Shown here: piece after piece, positions 13,362 to 24,557 of the stretch
Numbering within the stretch: position 1 is the first letter of the stretch
Layout: the number at the start of each line of letters is the position of its first letter
Source of the DNA: Polytrichum commune
Lineage: Eukaryota; Streptophyta; Polytrichopsida; Polytrichales; Polytrichaceae
Direction: 5' to 3'
Length of the DNA: 64,000 nucleotides
Assembly: GCA_950295325.1 (NCBI GenBank)
Contig: OX485807.1
Coordinates: 23,533,666-23,597,665, forward strand
The notes under the pieces: generated by a model
Database searches by the model: none
What the model saw: the letters and a program-made list of their open reading frames with translations, nothing else
Told to the model about the DNA's origin: nothing
Program-made: the position numbers and the translations under genes

Positions 13362-13975
13362 CCAGGCCCCGTCCCCGCACTCAAATTGTGGATTGCCAAC
13401 TGTAAGAAAAGAATAATGAAGAGAAAACGGGAAAATTTTCAAAACTCGCCTGCTCGATACACATTCTCTCAGCGCTCACGGAATCCAACGTCGCTTAAGG
13501 AATATCTTCACGACCTCCAGCCGACGTGTTCTCACTGCCTAGTCGCCTAACTTTCAACATTCATGGCACTCTCAAGTTTAAGTCACCTTAAGTTACTCTT
13601 AACCGACTTATGCGTGTACATGATCCACATTCCACTGACCAATCTTAGTATCGCCTCGATGCCGCTTGCTTGTTCGACACATCCTCACACACTTGAGGCT
13701 CTCTCTCATTTCCAGTCCCCTCGGAATACGGCACTGAAAATTTGGATTGCCAGCTGTAAGGAAAGACCACAAGACGAGAAAACAAGAAAACGTTCAAAAT
13801 GCACCTGCTGCTCGATGCACATTCTCCCACCGCTCTAAGGAATGAATCCAACACCGCTCACAACACTTCTCCACGGCCTCCACCAATCGACGCGTTCTCG
13901 CACCTTTGTCCCCAGACTCTCAACGCTTCACAACACTTTCTTAAAACTCTTTGAGTCACCGACACAATGCTGGAG
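12640..13975. repeat. Four-unit degenerate tandem array upstream of formin exons
   Basis: Four diverged copies of a unit of about 300 to 350 bases. The shared core TTTCCAGGCCCC (variants) occurs near 12734, 13033, 13359 and 13709, and the shared phrase GGATTGCCAACTGT-like occurs at matching positions in each. Read on the minus strand, each unit places a pyrimidine-rich tract ending in CAG just before a conserved TTGGCAATCC-like segment; the possible acceptors end at 12777, 13075, 13400 and 13754. Two units keep similar translations around PGNK and VLKML, but indels shift the frames, so coding use is doubtful. Position suggests the formin 5' intron, 5' UTR or promoter. Confidence 0.8.
13321..13356. 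repeat. (CT)n microsatellite
   Basis: An uninterrupted CT run of about 36 bases sits inside the third unit of the tandem array and is absent from the other units, so it expanded after the units were duplicated. Confidence 0.95.
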
Positions 13976-14389
13976 CAACGAACGGCAACAATACCTCACA
14001 TCTACCGCCCTCGGTCACGATCGGAGCAGCACAAAGCCGGTTGAATGCCAAATGTGACAGAACGCTGCAAGCAAGGGTTTGAATCCAGTCTCCGCACCGA
14101 GCGCTCTGCAACTTGTGGGAAAAACAACCAACAACAACAACTCCGAAGTTACTAACTCTTTTCCCACTCTTGAATCACGATCTTTTGTTCTGCGAAGTTC
14201 TAATTCGGCCACAGTCTGGTAACTGTTGCCTTGAATTGTTGCGAACTCCCTCCCTCACACTCCGCTTGCTTCCCTCTGTGGCGTTTTACCTTTCTTGCAT
14301 TTTGAATCTAAGCTTTTCACATGAACGTTAGTGAGCGAGGGAGGCAGGCACCAAGTGCACAGGTGGCAGCCGCTGGATGGTTATCATCC

Positions 14390-14995
14390 CCTAGTCGTTG
14401 GAGTGGATGTATTCTGGATGCCCAACCAACTTTCATCACAAGTCTCCGAAGCCTGCGAACATGACAACATGGATGAAACGCCCCTATTTCCGCACGAAGC
14501 TCGTATAGGGTGCAGTATTAGGCCACGAAGGCCCCGGAAATAGGTGTCCAGATTCCTGAAATTAGAATCATCCGCTCATCCACGTATGTATGGAATGGTA
14601 TAATAATGGTATGGCACAGTTGGCAGTATCCAGATGACTCTCATTCTACGTTTGCTATATAGTGGATGAGTATGGAAAGCCCAAATTCAACGATGGATGA
14701 AAAATATTATTTCCGCACAAGACTTCCAAGGCCGCAGAATTAGGGCACCCTGGAAATAGGTGTCGAGATTCCTGAAATGATGAATCATTTGTCGATCTCA
14801 TGCCTCCCCAGGTACAAATGTATGTTAAGTGGATGCATTTGGAAAAAGCCCAACAAGCTCCCCCACCTGTGAGCTGTGCGCACATGAACACATGGATGAA
14901 AAGCCTTGATTTCCGCACAAAACTTGGTATTAGGCCACCATAAGGTATCTAATGCCCAAAATAAGTAATCATGTGCTGATCTCATCCCTCCCGTG
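14390..14995. repeat. Three-unit tandem repeat, period about 200-220
   Basis: Three copies of a unit recognised by ATGGATGAAA followed by ATTTCCGCAC, at about 14470, 14691 and 14890. Each copy continues with a GGCACC/GGCCAC-type phrase, then GATTCCTGAAAT and a CTCATCC/CTCATGCC phrase. No coding role is visible. The array is distinct from the one at 12640-13975 and lies upstream of the formin gene. Confidence 0.78.
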
Positions 14996-15074
14996 AAATG
15001 GAATGAGATTGATTTTAGAGTCCAGGAAGTCGAAAGGCTTATTATGGGACTAAAAGTACGTCAAGACAGTGTCA

Positions 15075-15970
15075 AATTGGCTAATTTTTTAGAATGGCAG
15101 AGTGCAGTAGTCTCCGTGAGGGAGAGGTTGATTTCAACTTGATGGTCCAATTGAAAGAAAGGATTGAGGTTTCCTGATACTACCTTCTCGAATAATGATT
15201 GAAACGTATCTCTTTTGGAGTTATACAGGGGCACTCCAACACAAAGTGTGCCTTGTTTTCAACTACATTATAAGAGCAACAATGGCATAATCTATATTAT
15301 CTCTGGAGATAGGGATAGTTGACCACCGTCCACTTTTGATGGCAAGTCTGTAATTTGAGGTGCGGTAAGCAACAACGACCTTGCATTGTGGTGGTGTCAA
15401 TGGTTGCTTCAAGTACAATTCACGTTTGTAATTGAGAAAATCCTTGAGATGTAGGCAATCTAGTTTCTTCCCTGAGAGATGGAAAGAGTTGCACTCTTTA
15501 GCAACAAAAAAAAACATGTACGATGTTATCAAATGTGAATTTTGATGTTGTTGGGTTGCCCCCATGGTGAGATAGACCCCCCCCCCCCATCCCCGTGAAG
15601 CTTTCCACATGGTTGTAGATTTATGCTAGGTGTTAGCCTCTTGTTTGGCAAGGTGTTGGGGGAGTGATGTTGTTTGACTTACTAACCAAGAGGAGGGTAG
15701 GTGGGCAAGGTGTTGTTGAAAGCTCATAGTTAGCATAAGAGCATATAATTCCATGGGAAGTTCTCCAAATTCAGCCAACTAAACATGATAGGTTGTCGAA
15801 GAACACACTTTAATGTGAGACATCATATGTATCTTCATGCCCTTCTTAAAAACCTTCTCATGAGAGTTTTTCAAGTCATCTCCCCAAGTTTCAATGCCAT
15901 ATGTGAAAGTTGGGAGCACAACAACCTTGAATAGATGTGATTTGAGTTCCCAACATGTGACTCCAACCAT
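15075..15970 (-). pseudogene. LINE-type reverse transcriptase, C-terminal remnant
   Basis: Minus-strand frames carry phrases typical of the end of plant LINE/non-LTR polyproteins. FKVVVLPTFTYGIETWGDDL with a following HEKVFKKGMKIHMMSHIKV lies at about 15970-15790. An LAEFGELPMELYALMLTM-like stretch follows, then at about 15290-15200 a zinc-knuckle-like region reading CHCCSY then HFVLEC (C-x2-C ... H-x4-C). The pieces lie in different frames and contain stops, so it is dead. The upstream endonuclease and RT catalytic core are absent from the window, consistent with 5' truncation. Family recognition is from memory of such sequences. Confidence 0.72.
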
Positions 15971-16059
15971 TGTGTTCTTTCCTTAAGGTGCCCATGAATA
16001 CTTTCACACTTAGAGTTCTTTGCCTTTTACTTGATGGTTCAAAGTGGCCACCGAAAGAT

Positions 16060-16735
16060 CTATGAAGCAATGTTCATCCTAGCACTATTCACTAAAAACA
16101 CTATTTATAATAGCACTATTCACTAAAAGTATCAACAATAATAATCACTCTACAAGCATCTTAGAGCATGCACTAATTTTCTTTAAATGAATGGTAAATG
16201 AGTATGTATTCATGAAATTAGTAAACATAATAAAAAGTTCAACCCTCAATAGCTTTGAGATTTGGCTAACTTAGCGTGTGCTTCGGGAATCACTACCACC
16301 CTCACTAATTGGAATAATCAATGTGGTAACTCACGGGATACAAACCATGTAAGAATATAAGTTCTCAATGTGCCTTACTTATTCCCAACTTTTATAATTT
16401 CAATAGATAACTACACTAAATATAAGAATTAGTGAGAGTGGGAAAAGTGAAGGTGATATAAATTTCCTTTACCCTATGAAATTTGTGCTAGCAAAAGATT
16501 TAGGGAGCATTGTTCATCCCAACACTTGACACTATTCACTGACAAACATGTGACACGCACTAATCACAAGCAAGCACTAAGTTTCATGAAATCTATGATA
16601 ATCGAGCATGCATTCATAAACTTAGTGTCACTCAATAAAAAATTCAACCCTCAATAATCTTGAGATTTGGCTAGATTGTGTATGTGACTTGACCTAATAC
16701 CACCCTCACTAATTGGTATATTTAGTGTACCTTGT
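16060..16735. repeat. Direct repeat pair, about 440 bases apart
   Basis: Two diverged copies, about 16060-16330 and 16500-16735. Both contain an ATTGTTCATCC-like start, CACTATTCACT, TTCAACCCTCAATA, GAGATTTGGCTA and ACCACCCTCACTAATTGG in the same order. No coding role seen. The CACTATTCACT motif recurs near 47.2-47.6 kb. Confidence 0.7.
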
Positions 16736-17238
16736 TTACTCTCTAGCCCTTACTTTGATTGCAAGTCCATTGGAGAATTTTGGAGCCGGTGTATTCCAAC
16801 CCTCCACTTGCCCAACACCAGAGTCAGTGCAATTCTTAATCGTTCCATAATGGTGACTTGGATGCTTTAAAGGTGTGTGAAAGGTGCCAATCGAAGAGTG
16901 AAACAAAGTATTAGGTCGCAATATATATGATCGATCACATTCAAATTACCTTTCAATTCAACAGGACTTTATGTCCAGAGTCGGTTGGGTTTCATATAAC
17001 ACTTTCCATGGCACGTCAGTAAGTGCTCAGTGCATGCTTGACGTTGATGCATGTGGAGGTTTGAACAAAGAATATCCTCCAATATAAAATTAATGTTCTC
17101 TGAACATGCACCGAAAACCACTGAACATGGGAAGTGTTCGCTTGCACAACAGTCAAGTCCCCTTGAATTGAAAGATAACTCATTCATGGCAATATGATAT
17201 GTGATTCTACCATGAGGAGTTGCATCGCATCCAATGAT

Positions 17239-17460
17239 CGGGGAGAACCGGCAGTTAGTTACAGATGAACCAGTTGAGTTTGAGAATTAACCGGTTGAAG
17301 TTGTTCAAGACTTCAGGAGAATTACCGATCACTTTAGAGGAATCTTATGGAATATACCTCGAAATTAATAACGCAAAACCGGAAGATGTCAACATGAAAC
17401 CAGTTGGACTTGCAAACACTAGGATCTCAACCGATTGTGCCCAAAAATCTCCCCAATCAC
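17239..17460 (+). repeat. Dispersed CCGG-rich repeat, copy 1
   Basis: Member of a repeat of about 200 bases recognised by GGGGAGAACCGGCAGTTAGT, an ACCGGTTGAAG motif, ATTACCGATCA, GGAAGATGTCAACATG and a closing TCTCCCC. Other copies are at 17754-17945 and 32675-32866 (same strand) and 48697-48905 (opposite strand). No coding capacity. Class unknown; no convincing terminal inverted repeats. Confidence 0.75.
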
Positions 17461-17753
17461 TAATCTCATCGAACTAATTAACTTAGTGCTACATTCGTCA
17501 TCATGAAACTTGAAATGTCTGTGTTAGTGTGGGTATACAGAAGGTTTAATTTACTCAGCTGATACGTGACACAGTCTCCGAGTCTGTCATTGGGTCAACT
17601 GAGAGATTTGAGTACTAGCATTCAAATCTCATGAGGTCATTAAGTTAGATTAGCCTCGCATAATTATAAGCGGCCCATGGTAGACGACCATTGATTACAG
17701 GCAGTCTTCCATAGGAATTCAGTCAAGCCTTATTTGAGGCTCCACATCACTGC

Positions 17754-17945
17754 TCGGGGAGAACCGGCAGTTAGTTACAGATCGATGAACCGGCTGAGTT
17801 TGAGAAATAACTTAACCGGTTGAAGTTCGACGATTCAGGAGGATTACCGATCATTTTAGAAGAATCAATAGAATATACCTCCAATGAACAAAGCAAAACC
17901 GGAAGATGTCGTCAACATGGAACTGGTTGGATTCAGAATCACTAT
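17754..17945 (+). repeat. Dispersed CCGG-rich repeat, copy 2
   Basis: Second copy of the repeat at 17239-17460, in direct orientation about 515 bases further on. It shares the opening GGGGAGAACCGGCAGTTAGT exactly and the AAAACCGGAAGATGTC phrase. Confidence 0.75.
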
Positions 17946-18084
17946 GTTCAAAAACTTCCTGGGCACTGCTCCACATCTAAGTTACATAACGAACCCTCTG
18001 TTCACTTATCTACAGCATTCAAGCTTAATTAAGGTAAGCGGGCTGCTCTGGACCGGGCACTGTGTGTAGCTATGCAGTCTGCAC

Positions 18085-18765
18085 AATATGAAACACGTGA
18101 TTACTAAGTATGAGGTGGTTAGCAAATCCAAATACTCTGGCAATAGCCACTTTCCTTCTAAAATTTGGAGCTCATATGATTATCTTGTCCATCGTCAAAG
18201 TGAAGATTACATTGTTTATCAGATTATCAAACACGTTCCTTACTTTCAAGAAATTAACGAATTGAAATGGCACTTGGTCATCATCTGCCTCTTATGCTTG
18301 GTCATGAATAGTTTAAGACATTCGTTGTCCAATCGATGAGTGCAGAAGAGTCTGATCATGAAAGCGGTTCAACTTATATTGCCGGTGTTCAGAAGGAAGA
18401 AAATTTAATGTGGGAAGGGGTGATGCTATATAGGTTCTCATGTTGGCAAGGTGCAAGACAACTTGTCATCACCATCCTCAATGTTGCAATCTTTGAGCTT
18501 GGTCAAATAGACTACATTGAAATGTGAAAAATTAGGTTGCCTTTGATGCAAATAGGTTGCCTCTTTATCCATGCAATTCATCTTGGGTCAAAGCCATAGA
18601 AAATAAGTATATATAACTTCTTTTTATTTATACGTATAGCAACCACATTAAAATAGTAATTAATGTGTTGTTTTTTTTCTTACTGCTGTAAAGTTTCAAA
18701 ATGGTGTGTGGAATGGCGATATATTAGCGTGGGGCAACAGAATTGCACACATCAGTGTAGCTCTA
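18085..18765 (+). repeat. Dispersed repeat shared with 29.0 and 30.1-30.4 kb
   Basis: The first part (about 18085-18200, phrases TTAGCAAATCCAAAT, TAGCCACTTTCCT, AGCTCATATGA, CAAAGTGAAGATT) matches 29022-29125. The second part (about 18530-18765, phrases ATTAGGTTGCCTTTG, CCTCTTTA.CCATGCAA, GATATATT, GGGCAAC) matches 30140-30360. The two parts are only about 330 bases apart here but about 1 kb apart at the other site, so that copy contains extra DNA. Confidence 0.65.
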
Positions 18766-20329
18766 CTTGTGGGGCTTACAATTGATGACAAATATTAATG
18801 TGCTGCGTCACAATACGAGGTGGTGCAGCTCAAATTTGGAGAGGAGAAATTGAAATGGTCGAGTCTATGAACGTTTATAGGAGCACTTTGAAGTCTTTTC
18901 CTCTCCACTTCATAAATGATTCATAAGCTATGTATGATTGGGGTTGAGGGTTTTGGTGAGGATGTGAAGGTAGGATAAAAGTATCAACCGAATGTATGAG
19001 GAGAGATTTGAAGCCATTTTGCAAGTGGAAGTAGGGTATCATCACATGATTTCAAGGGAGAATCTCGAAAGAAGACATGAGAACACAATGATTCTGAACT
19101 ATGCTAACATTCACAAGCCTTACAGAATTTCACGTCGGTAGACTTAATTAATTATGTAGTGGCAGCTAATTCCAACCTCATTGATAAGGTAGAGGAGGCT
19201 AATGTGGACACCTCCAGCCTTGTGGAATCATCTAGCCAATGGATTCGGGCATCAGAAGCTTGAGCAAATTAGCAATTGCAAATCATGAGCAAAGAATTTG
19301 AAATTTCTAAAATCGGAGTTGAGGAGGTGTTGATCTAGGTTTTGGAATCAAAGATTCATTGCTCCCCAATATGGTGTTTACATGGGGGAACTTTTCCATC
19401 GTTCAGTGTTGTGTACGACATCACTAGTAAATTCTACATGGGTCATTTGCCAATGAAAACCAAGTTCAATGCCAATATTGATTGTGTCATGTCTCTAAAG
19501 TGGTAACGGGTAAGATAAACTGTTGTCAAAACTAGCTCTCCATTATCCAATACCCATCATAATACAAGTTTGTCAGCACCTCACATCCACTTGTTGCCTC
19601 CTAATTTGCCCACCTCAACACAAAAATCAAGTGTGTCGCGTCATAGCTCGGTGGATAACACTCCTAATTATGGAGGATGGTGGATGCAGTTTGAATTTCG
19701 CGAAGGTGACTAACCCAAATATCATCTAGGTGGTAGCTAAATCAACATGCACTACTCATCCACCAAAATTAAAGCGATTATATTGCCTATTAGGAGCCAA
19801 AAGATTTGACTAATTAAGGAAGTTGGCCGAATTGACCTCATTTACCTTAATTGTAGTAGGTGTTGAGTACCAAGTTGTGGTAGCATCAAGGTAGGTGTTG
19901 GGTGCCTACTAAACCTCTACCAGGGTGATATGGGGGCGACATGTTTTCATTACCATACCCAAACTTTGGTCCTAGGGACATATCCCCGCCTCCTCGTAAG
20001 TTACTGTTACCACTCACTAACCTCGGGACTTTCACTTGGAAGTTTGAGACATGCCTATACTGTGAGGGTAATTAAGGAGCCCAAATGGCTTTACTTACAC
20101 TACATAGCCACATTAATCTTGGGAATGGGGGAGTCTCAAGACACCACCCTGTGACTTTGCTATCATTTCCCATATATATAAGGTTTTGGTCATTTGTGCA
20201 AAGTCCCGACCTCACCGTTGAAAAATGGAATGTCCACCCCCACAATGAGGCCAACAACCACCTTTGGGGCACGGGTCATGGTGATACATGAATAGCATTA
20301 TATAACATTGAGTAATGACATGCATTACC
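18766..20329. other. Intergenic with a tRNA-like segment at 19637-19711
   Basis: No gene recognised. At 19637-19711 the plus strand has an A-box-like ATAGCTCGGTGG and, 40 bases on, a B-box-like CAGTTTGAATTT, with a sequence that could fold loosely as a tRNA. It is too degenerate for a functional tRNA and is better read as a tRNA pseudogene or a SINE head. Short open frames nearby match nothing that I know. Confidence 0.4.
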
Positions 20330-20745
20330 ATGAGTAGCATAGATAGCAACCTTGAAACACATTTACCCCGTCTATTCCAAAATAAAAGGAGTTTGCTTGC
20401 CACTTTATAGTATGAGAAACCCCCCATTTTTCATCAAATTCTCCATTATAACATTGGTGAGATTATCATAATTGCTACCTTTCAATATTTTCTCCAATCC
20501 CAACAAAACAAACACCCCAACCTAATTGACAATATAGTAGCCATGCACACAAAGCCAACTACCATTATCTACCGAGGTTACCTCATCACAAAAGAGTGCA
20601 ATGTAGGGGGCAACATGCACTCTAACCATGGTTGCATCTTTCTCCAAATTGAACATGCCATCTGCCAAGATCCACCTATTAAAGTCACTCCAATGCATGG
20701 AGTGGCAGGAAGGTATCTTCAAATGTGCAAGCACGGGATGCAATT
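20330..20745 (-). pseudogene. hAT-superfamily transposase fragment
   Basis: Minus-strand frames contain ALFCDEVTSVDNGSWLCVHG, then SNYDNLTNVIMENLMKNGG and ASKLLLF, continuing in a shifted frame as FGIDGVNVFQG. These are, in order, landmarks of the catalytic region of a plant hAT-type transposase group (DUF4371-like). Stops and frameshifts separate the pieces, and both ends of the protein are missing. The pseudogene at 57050-59396 shows the same landmarks on the other strand. Confidence 0.72.
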
Positions 20746-21217
20746 ATTCCTAAACTCCTCATACTGGAGCATGCAACACCCATGGGTGAAGAGGTAGAAA
20801 ATGACACTCACTTGCATTATTTTCCTAGATTGCTTTCCCACGTGGTTATGACCATGATCAAACATTGTCATGGTGCTCATGTTTGCATACAACACAACAT
20901 GTCTAGCATGTTGACAAGAGGGAGTGTTGAACCACTCCCCTTAAGATTCCATCGTTAAGATCTATGGGGCTTTGCAACGCCCCTAATGCTTCTACATGGT
21001 ATCCCATTTCGGCATTAGTATATTATCTATACCCTCTACACATGAACAAGTGGTGCACTTGACAACATGCAACACTTTATTAGTGACAATCATCTTAACC
21101 GAAGGGCACATAGCTACCCACTCAGTTTGAGACTTTTTCTTTTTTTATTATAACACTTTGCATTCTTGTTTGCAGGCATGGTGGGTGATCCAAAAGACCC
21201 CCCACTATCATGACTAA

Positions 21218-22595
21218 GGGCCACTTTATACACGGCCTGGGGCCGGCCGGAGCACCGGCCCGATTGAGGCCTCAAATCAGGACGCACTTTATGAACTTTT
21301 TCCCGGCCCAACCTTGTCGCATGTAAAGTGGTGAGGCCCGATGGTCTTGAGGGTTAAGTTTCATGGAACTTACCGTGGTCAATGCCCGGTGCTCTTGAGC
21401 ATTAGTTACACGGCTTTTACTATGGGGGATGATCTCTATAGGCTTATGGTTAGGGGGTCAACCTTGGGTCCCATTAGACTATATCGAGCCCTTTGAATCT
21501 AATTCCGGTGTCAAAATGCTCATATAAATTTACCTACCATGTACAATGGAATAACCGATGTACCCGGTAACAAAAAAAAAACCAGAGTTGCAATGATACA
21601 ATATTCATTATAGAGTAATCTATGTTTGTAGATATTAATTGGCTTCGTTCCGTTCGGGAACATGACGACATTGAGCATATATTTTGGTGTGGGTTACTGA
21701 TTGTAAGTAGGCATTGCGTCAACATTGTTGTCGTGCTTTTTATTTTTCAAGCTACATAAATTTATAGACTTAATCAACCTTTCTAAAGGCTCAATTAACT
21801 TTCTCTTTATAGATAAGAGATTTTATTTAAAAAATAATAATTCTAACCATAGTATAAGTTTACATTATTGTTGGATCTAAGTGCGTGTAAACTTTTGAGC
21901 ATGGTTCCACTTGGAAACTATCTTTGGCTTATTTTTGGAATGTGTTTGTTATGGTTAAAATTGTGGAGTCACTACACTAAACATGATATTTAGTGTGAGA
22001 TACTATAAATACGATCACTAGACTAAATATCACTAACCCTATGAAAGTAAGTAACATTAAATGTAAAATCAAACACTAAATATCATCCATGGTAATATGT
22101 GAAAGTTACATGCACGAATTTAGTGTTAGGAAGGATATGAAAAAAAATTAACAATGAGAAAAAGAGAAGGGACATGGTAGTAGGGAAGGTGGTGGCGCAT
22201 TTATGTCTAACACTAATTCTATGAAAAAATAATTAAGGGGAAGGTGGAAGGTGACAAGGGGAAGGTGGAGGGGAGAGTAGTAAGGAGGAGAGGAAATGCT
22301 TTTACCCCTCCTATTGATTGACGGACAAGATTGGAACAATCCAACGGAGGAGCCCCATCCGGCCCTAGATGGGAGTTCGGGACGAGGAAAAGCTCGTCCC
22401 GAAATCTCATCTAGGGCCCGATGGTTTGGCGCCAAAATTGTGCCACCTAAGACGCCACATGGGATAGGTGAGTGTTCGGGCCGGCCCCAAGTATAAAGCC
22501 CTTGGGCCCGATTTGATGAAATCGAGCGATCCTATTGGTTCAAATTTTGAGAGTTCCGGCCGGCCCTCAATCCGGCCCCAAGTATAAAGTGGCCC
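21218..22595. mobile_element. PIF/Harbinger-like element with TAA duplication
   Basis: The left end starts GGGCCACTTTATAC and the right end, on the opposite strand, starts GGGCCACTTTATAC as well, followed in both by GGGGCCGG-type sequence. The trinucleotide TAA flanks both sides (21215-21217 and 22596-22598), matching the 3-base TWA target duplication of PIF/Harbinger elements, whose termini also often start GGG. At 1378 bases with no transposase recognised it looks non-autonomous. Additional GGCCGGCCC palindromic patches near 22480 and 22560 suggest internal rearrangement or nesting. Confidence 0.75.
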
Positions 22596-22598
22596 TAA

Positions 22599-24289
22599 GA
22601 TCAATAACCTCATATGGGAGGGTGATCACCGGGATTGGGTTGCAACTCTATGAAGATGTGCTTTTGGTGGGAGTGCCATATGGCAATTGACTAGGGGAAG
22701 GGGGAGAAGATGGCCATGGGCAGGGACAAATTGGGGCCAAAAGATATTAAAAGCGATGAGAGTGTTGAATCGGGAGTGGCCATGGAGTCACAAACCAAGA
22801 CCAAAGGCATGCCACAAGACGGGGTTTTGAGAAGAGGAGAAATACACGAACAATTGGAACGGTATCTCCAAGTTGGCAACCTATCTTTTGAGGACCTTGA
22901 TGCACATCAAACAATTGAATTTGTTCCACACAGAGAACAATTGAGCTTAAATCAACACCATCATTTACCTCCGCTACATGATTTACAACATTCTTTGATG
23001 CATGATACATTGGGATGCTTTTTGCTTGGACATAATGACCTTCCAAATTTTGATGTTCATTGAATGGTGCATAAGCCATCTTCACATGTGTCAAGGAAAC
23101 ATCTTCAAAATTGGGAAGTGTCTTGTGTCCATTATGAATTGCAGCAACATCATATGATTGGACAATTTTTTCAATTTGTCAAAGTTCCCAATCCACAATT
23201 TTGTCTTCTACAATTCAATTTCCACAACCCAAGGATGTTTGCATTTAGGGCACCAATGAACTCCCTTTTCTCGATCCATCCCTTGTTTTAACTCCAAACA
23301 TGTTTTGTTTATATTTGTCCATTTTTAGTTTCTGTTCCTAATCATCTTGATGATACATATACTACTATATTAAAAAACTAGTACAAATAGGAATTTTCTT
23401 GTGAATCAATTAATTTAATATTTTGTAAATTTTTTATTAAAAAATCACTATAATTAATTCATTTGCATGAATAGAGAAAATCAATTCTATTGTTTCTTCT
23501 TTGGATAGACACACACCGTTCTAGGATTAAAAGTCAATACTTTCATGAATACAATGATCTCGTTGGGGAGATTATTCACATGTTGGGAGGTTGGCTATGA
23601 GTCAATGAAGAATTGTAAATAATATGGCAAACTCAAATCCACTTTTCAAAATTTTATTATGAAGTAAACCTTGAAGGAGCCTTGAACACTCCCTTTCCCC
23701 TAAAATTTTCAAAAAAAGACCTCCAATTGGTGCTAAGGGGGTTGGAGGAATGACATGGCAACCGCAATGTGGTATTGAAAAAATATTAACCCCTATTGTC
23801 ACATGTGGATGATTATGCCCGAACAATAAGTTTTGAAAGGGTTGGACGAGGATGTAGATGTCATCATTATTTCTTCATTTTTTGTATGATAATCTATGGC
23901 ATATGTACCTACTTGTGTCAATTTGTATACATAATTCCAATATAAGGAGCCATCCGTTTGTAATTAAAATCCTTTTATATACTTATTCATTTATTTTACC
24001 TTGTAGAAACTTTCAAAATCCCAAATCCAATGATTCTTGTATTTCAAATCTTCTTTTAAACCGGACTTGAGGTTATCCAAAATTAAAAATTGCTTATATC
24101 CAGTTCACCAAATTATTTATGAACACCAAACATATATATAACACCTTCAAATCAACATCAACAAGTTTGCTTCACAAAGTGCTTACTTTCTAGCCTTCCA
24201 ACCTTCATTTATAGCACATGAAGAATATGTCTTAATACTACCTATATATGAAGAAAAAGGCTTGGATAGCCTTGAGGGGTTAAAGGCTT
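22599..24289. other. Intergenic, unassigned
   Basis: Two overlapping frames occupy 22710-23094, 117 codons on plus and 115 on minus. The minus one reads smoothly (phrases NEHQNLEGHYVQAKSIPMYH and VDLSSIVLCVEQIQLFDVHQ), but I do not recognise it. It could be a fragment of an unknown mobile or host gene. The rest shows no structure. Confidence 0.4.
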
Positions 24290-24327
24290 AAACCCTAAAC
24301 CCTTGACCCATCAGCCTCAAACCCTAA
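24290..24327 (+). promoter_or_regulatory. Two telo-box motifs upstream of BCCIP
   Basis: AAACCCTAA occurs at 24290-24298 and again at 24319-24327, about 230 to 270 bases before the BCCIP start codon. The telo-box is a known plant promoter motif found upstream of many translation, ribosome and cell-cycle genes. Function here is inferred from motif and position only. I could not identify a TATA box with confidence. Confidence 0.55.
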
Positions 24328-24557
24328 TCCAAGTTTCAGAGAACCAGTTTCTACACTCTCGGATTTGCGACCTCCAAAATTCGCACTCACATTCACAATC
24401 TTAGCTTCCACAAAAACTCAACAACAAATTGTCTCACTGATTGTAAAGCGACATTAAAAACAAGCATATGGAATTGGAGAAGTGATCTGAAGGTTTTGAA
24501 GGAAATGTGTTGGTGGGAGGGTTTTTAAATTTCGAGGGACTTGGAGATTGGAGTTTG

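Noticed and set aside
17566-17660. Possible tRNA-like or SINE segment with GCATTCAAATCTC
   Set aside because: A B-box-like motif only, with no paired A box at proper distance.
24507-24557. Upstream in-frame ATG as the BCCIP start
   Set aside because: Possible, but the 17 extra residues are not of the acidic, low-complexity type seen after 24558, and family members vary at the N-terminus, so the downstream ATG is preferred without excluding it.
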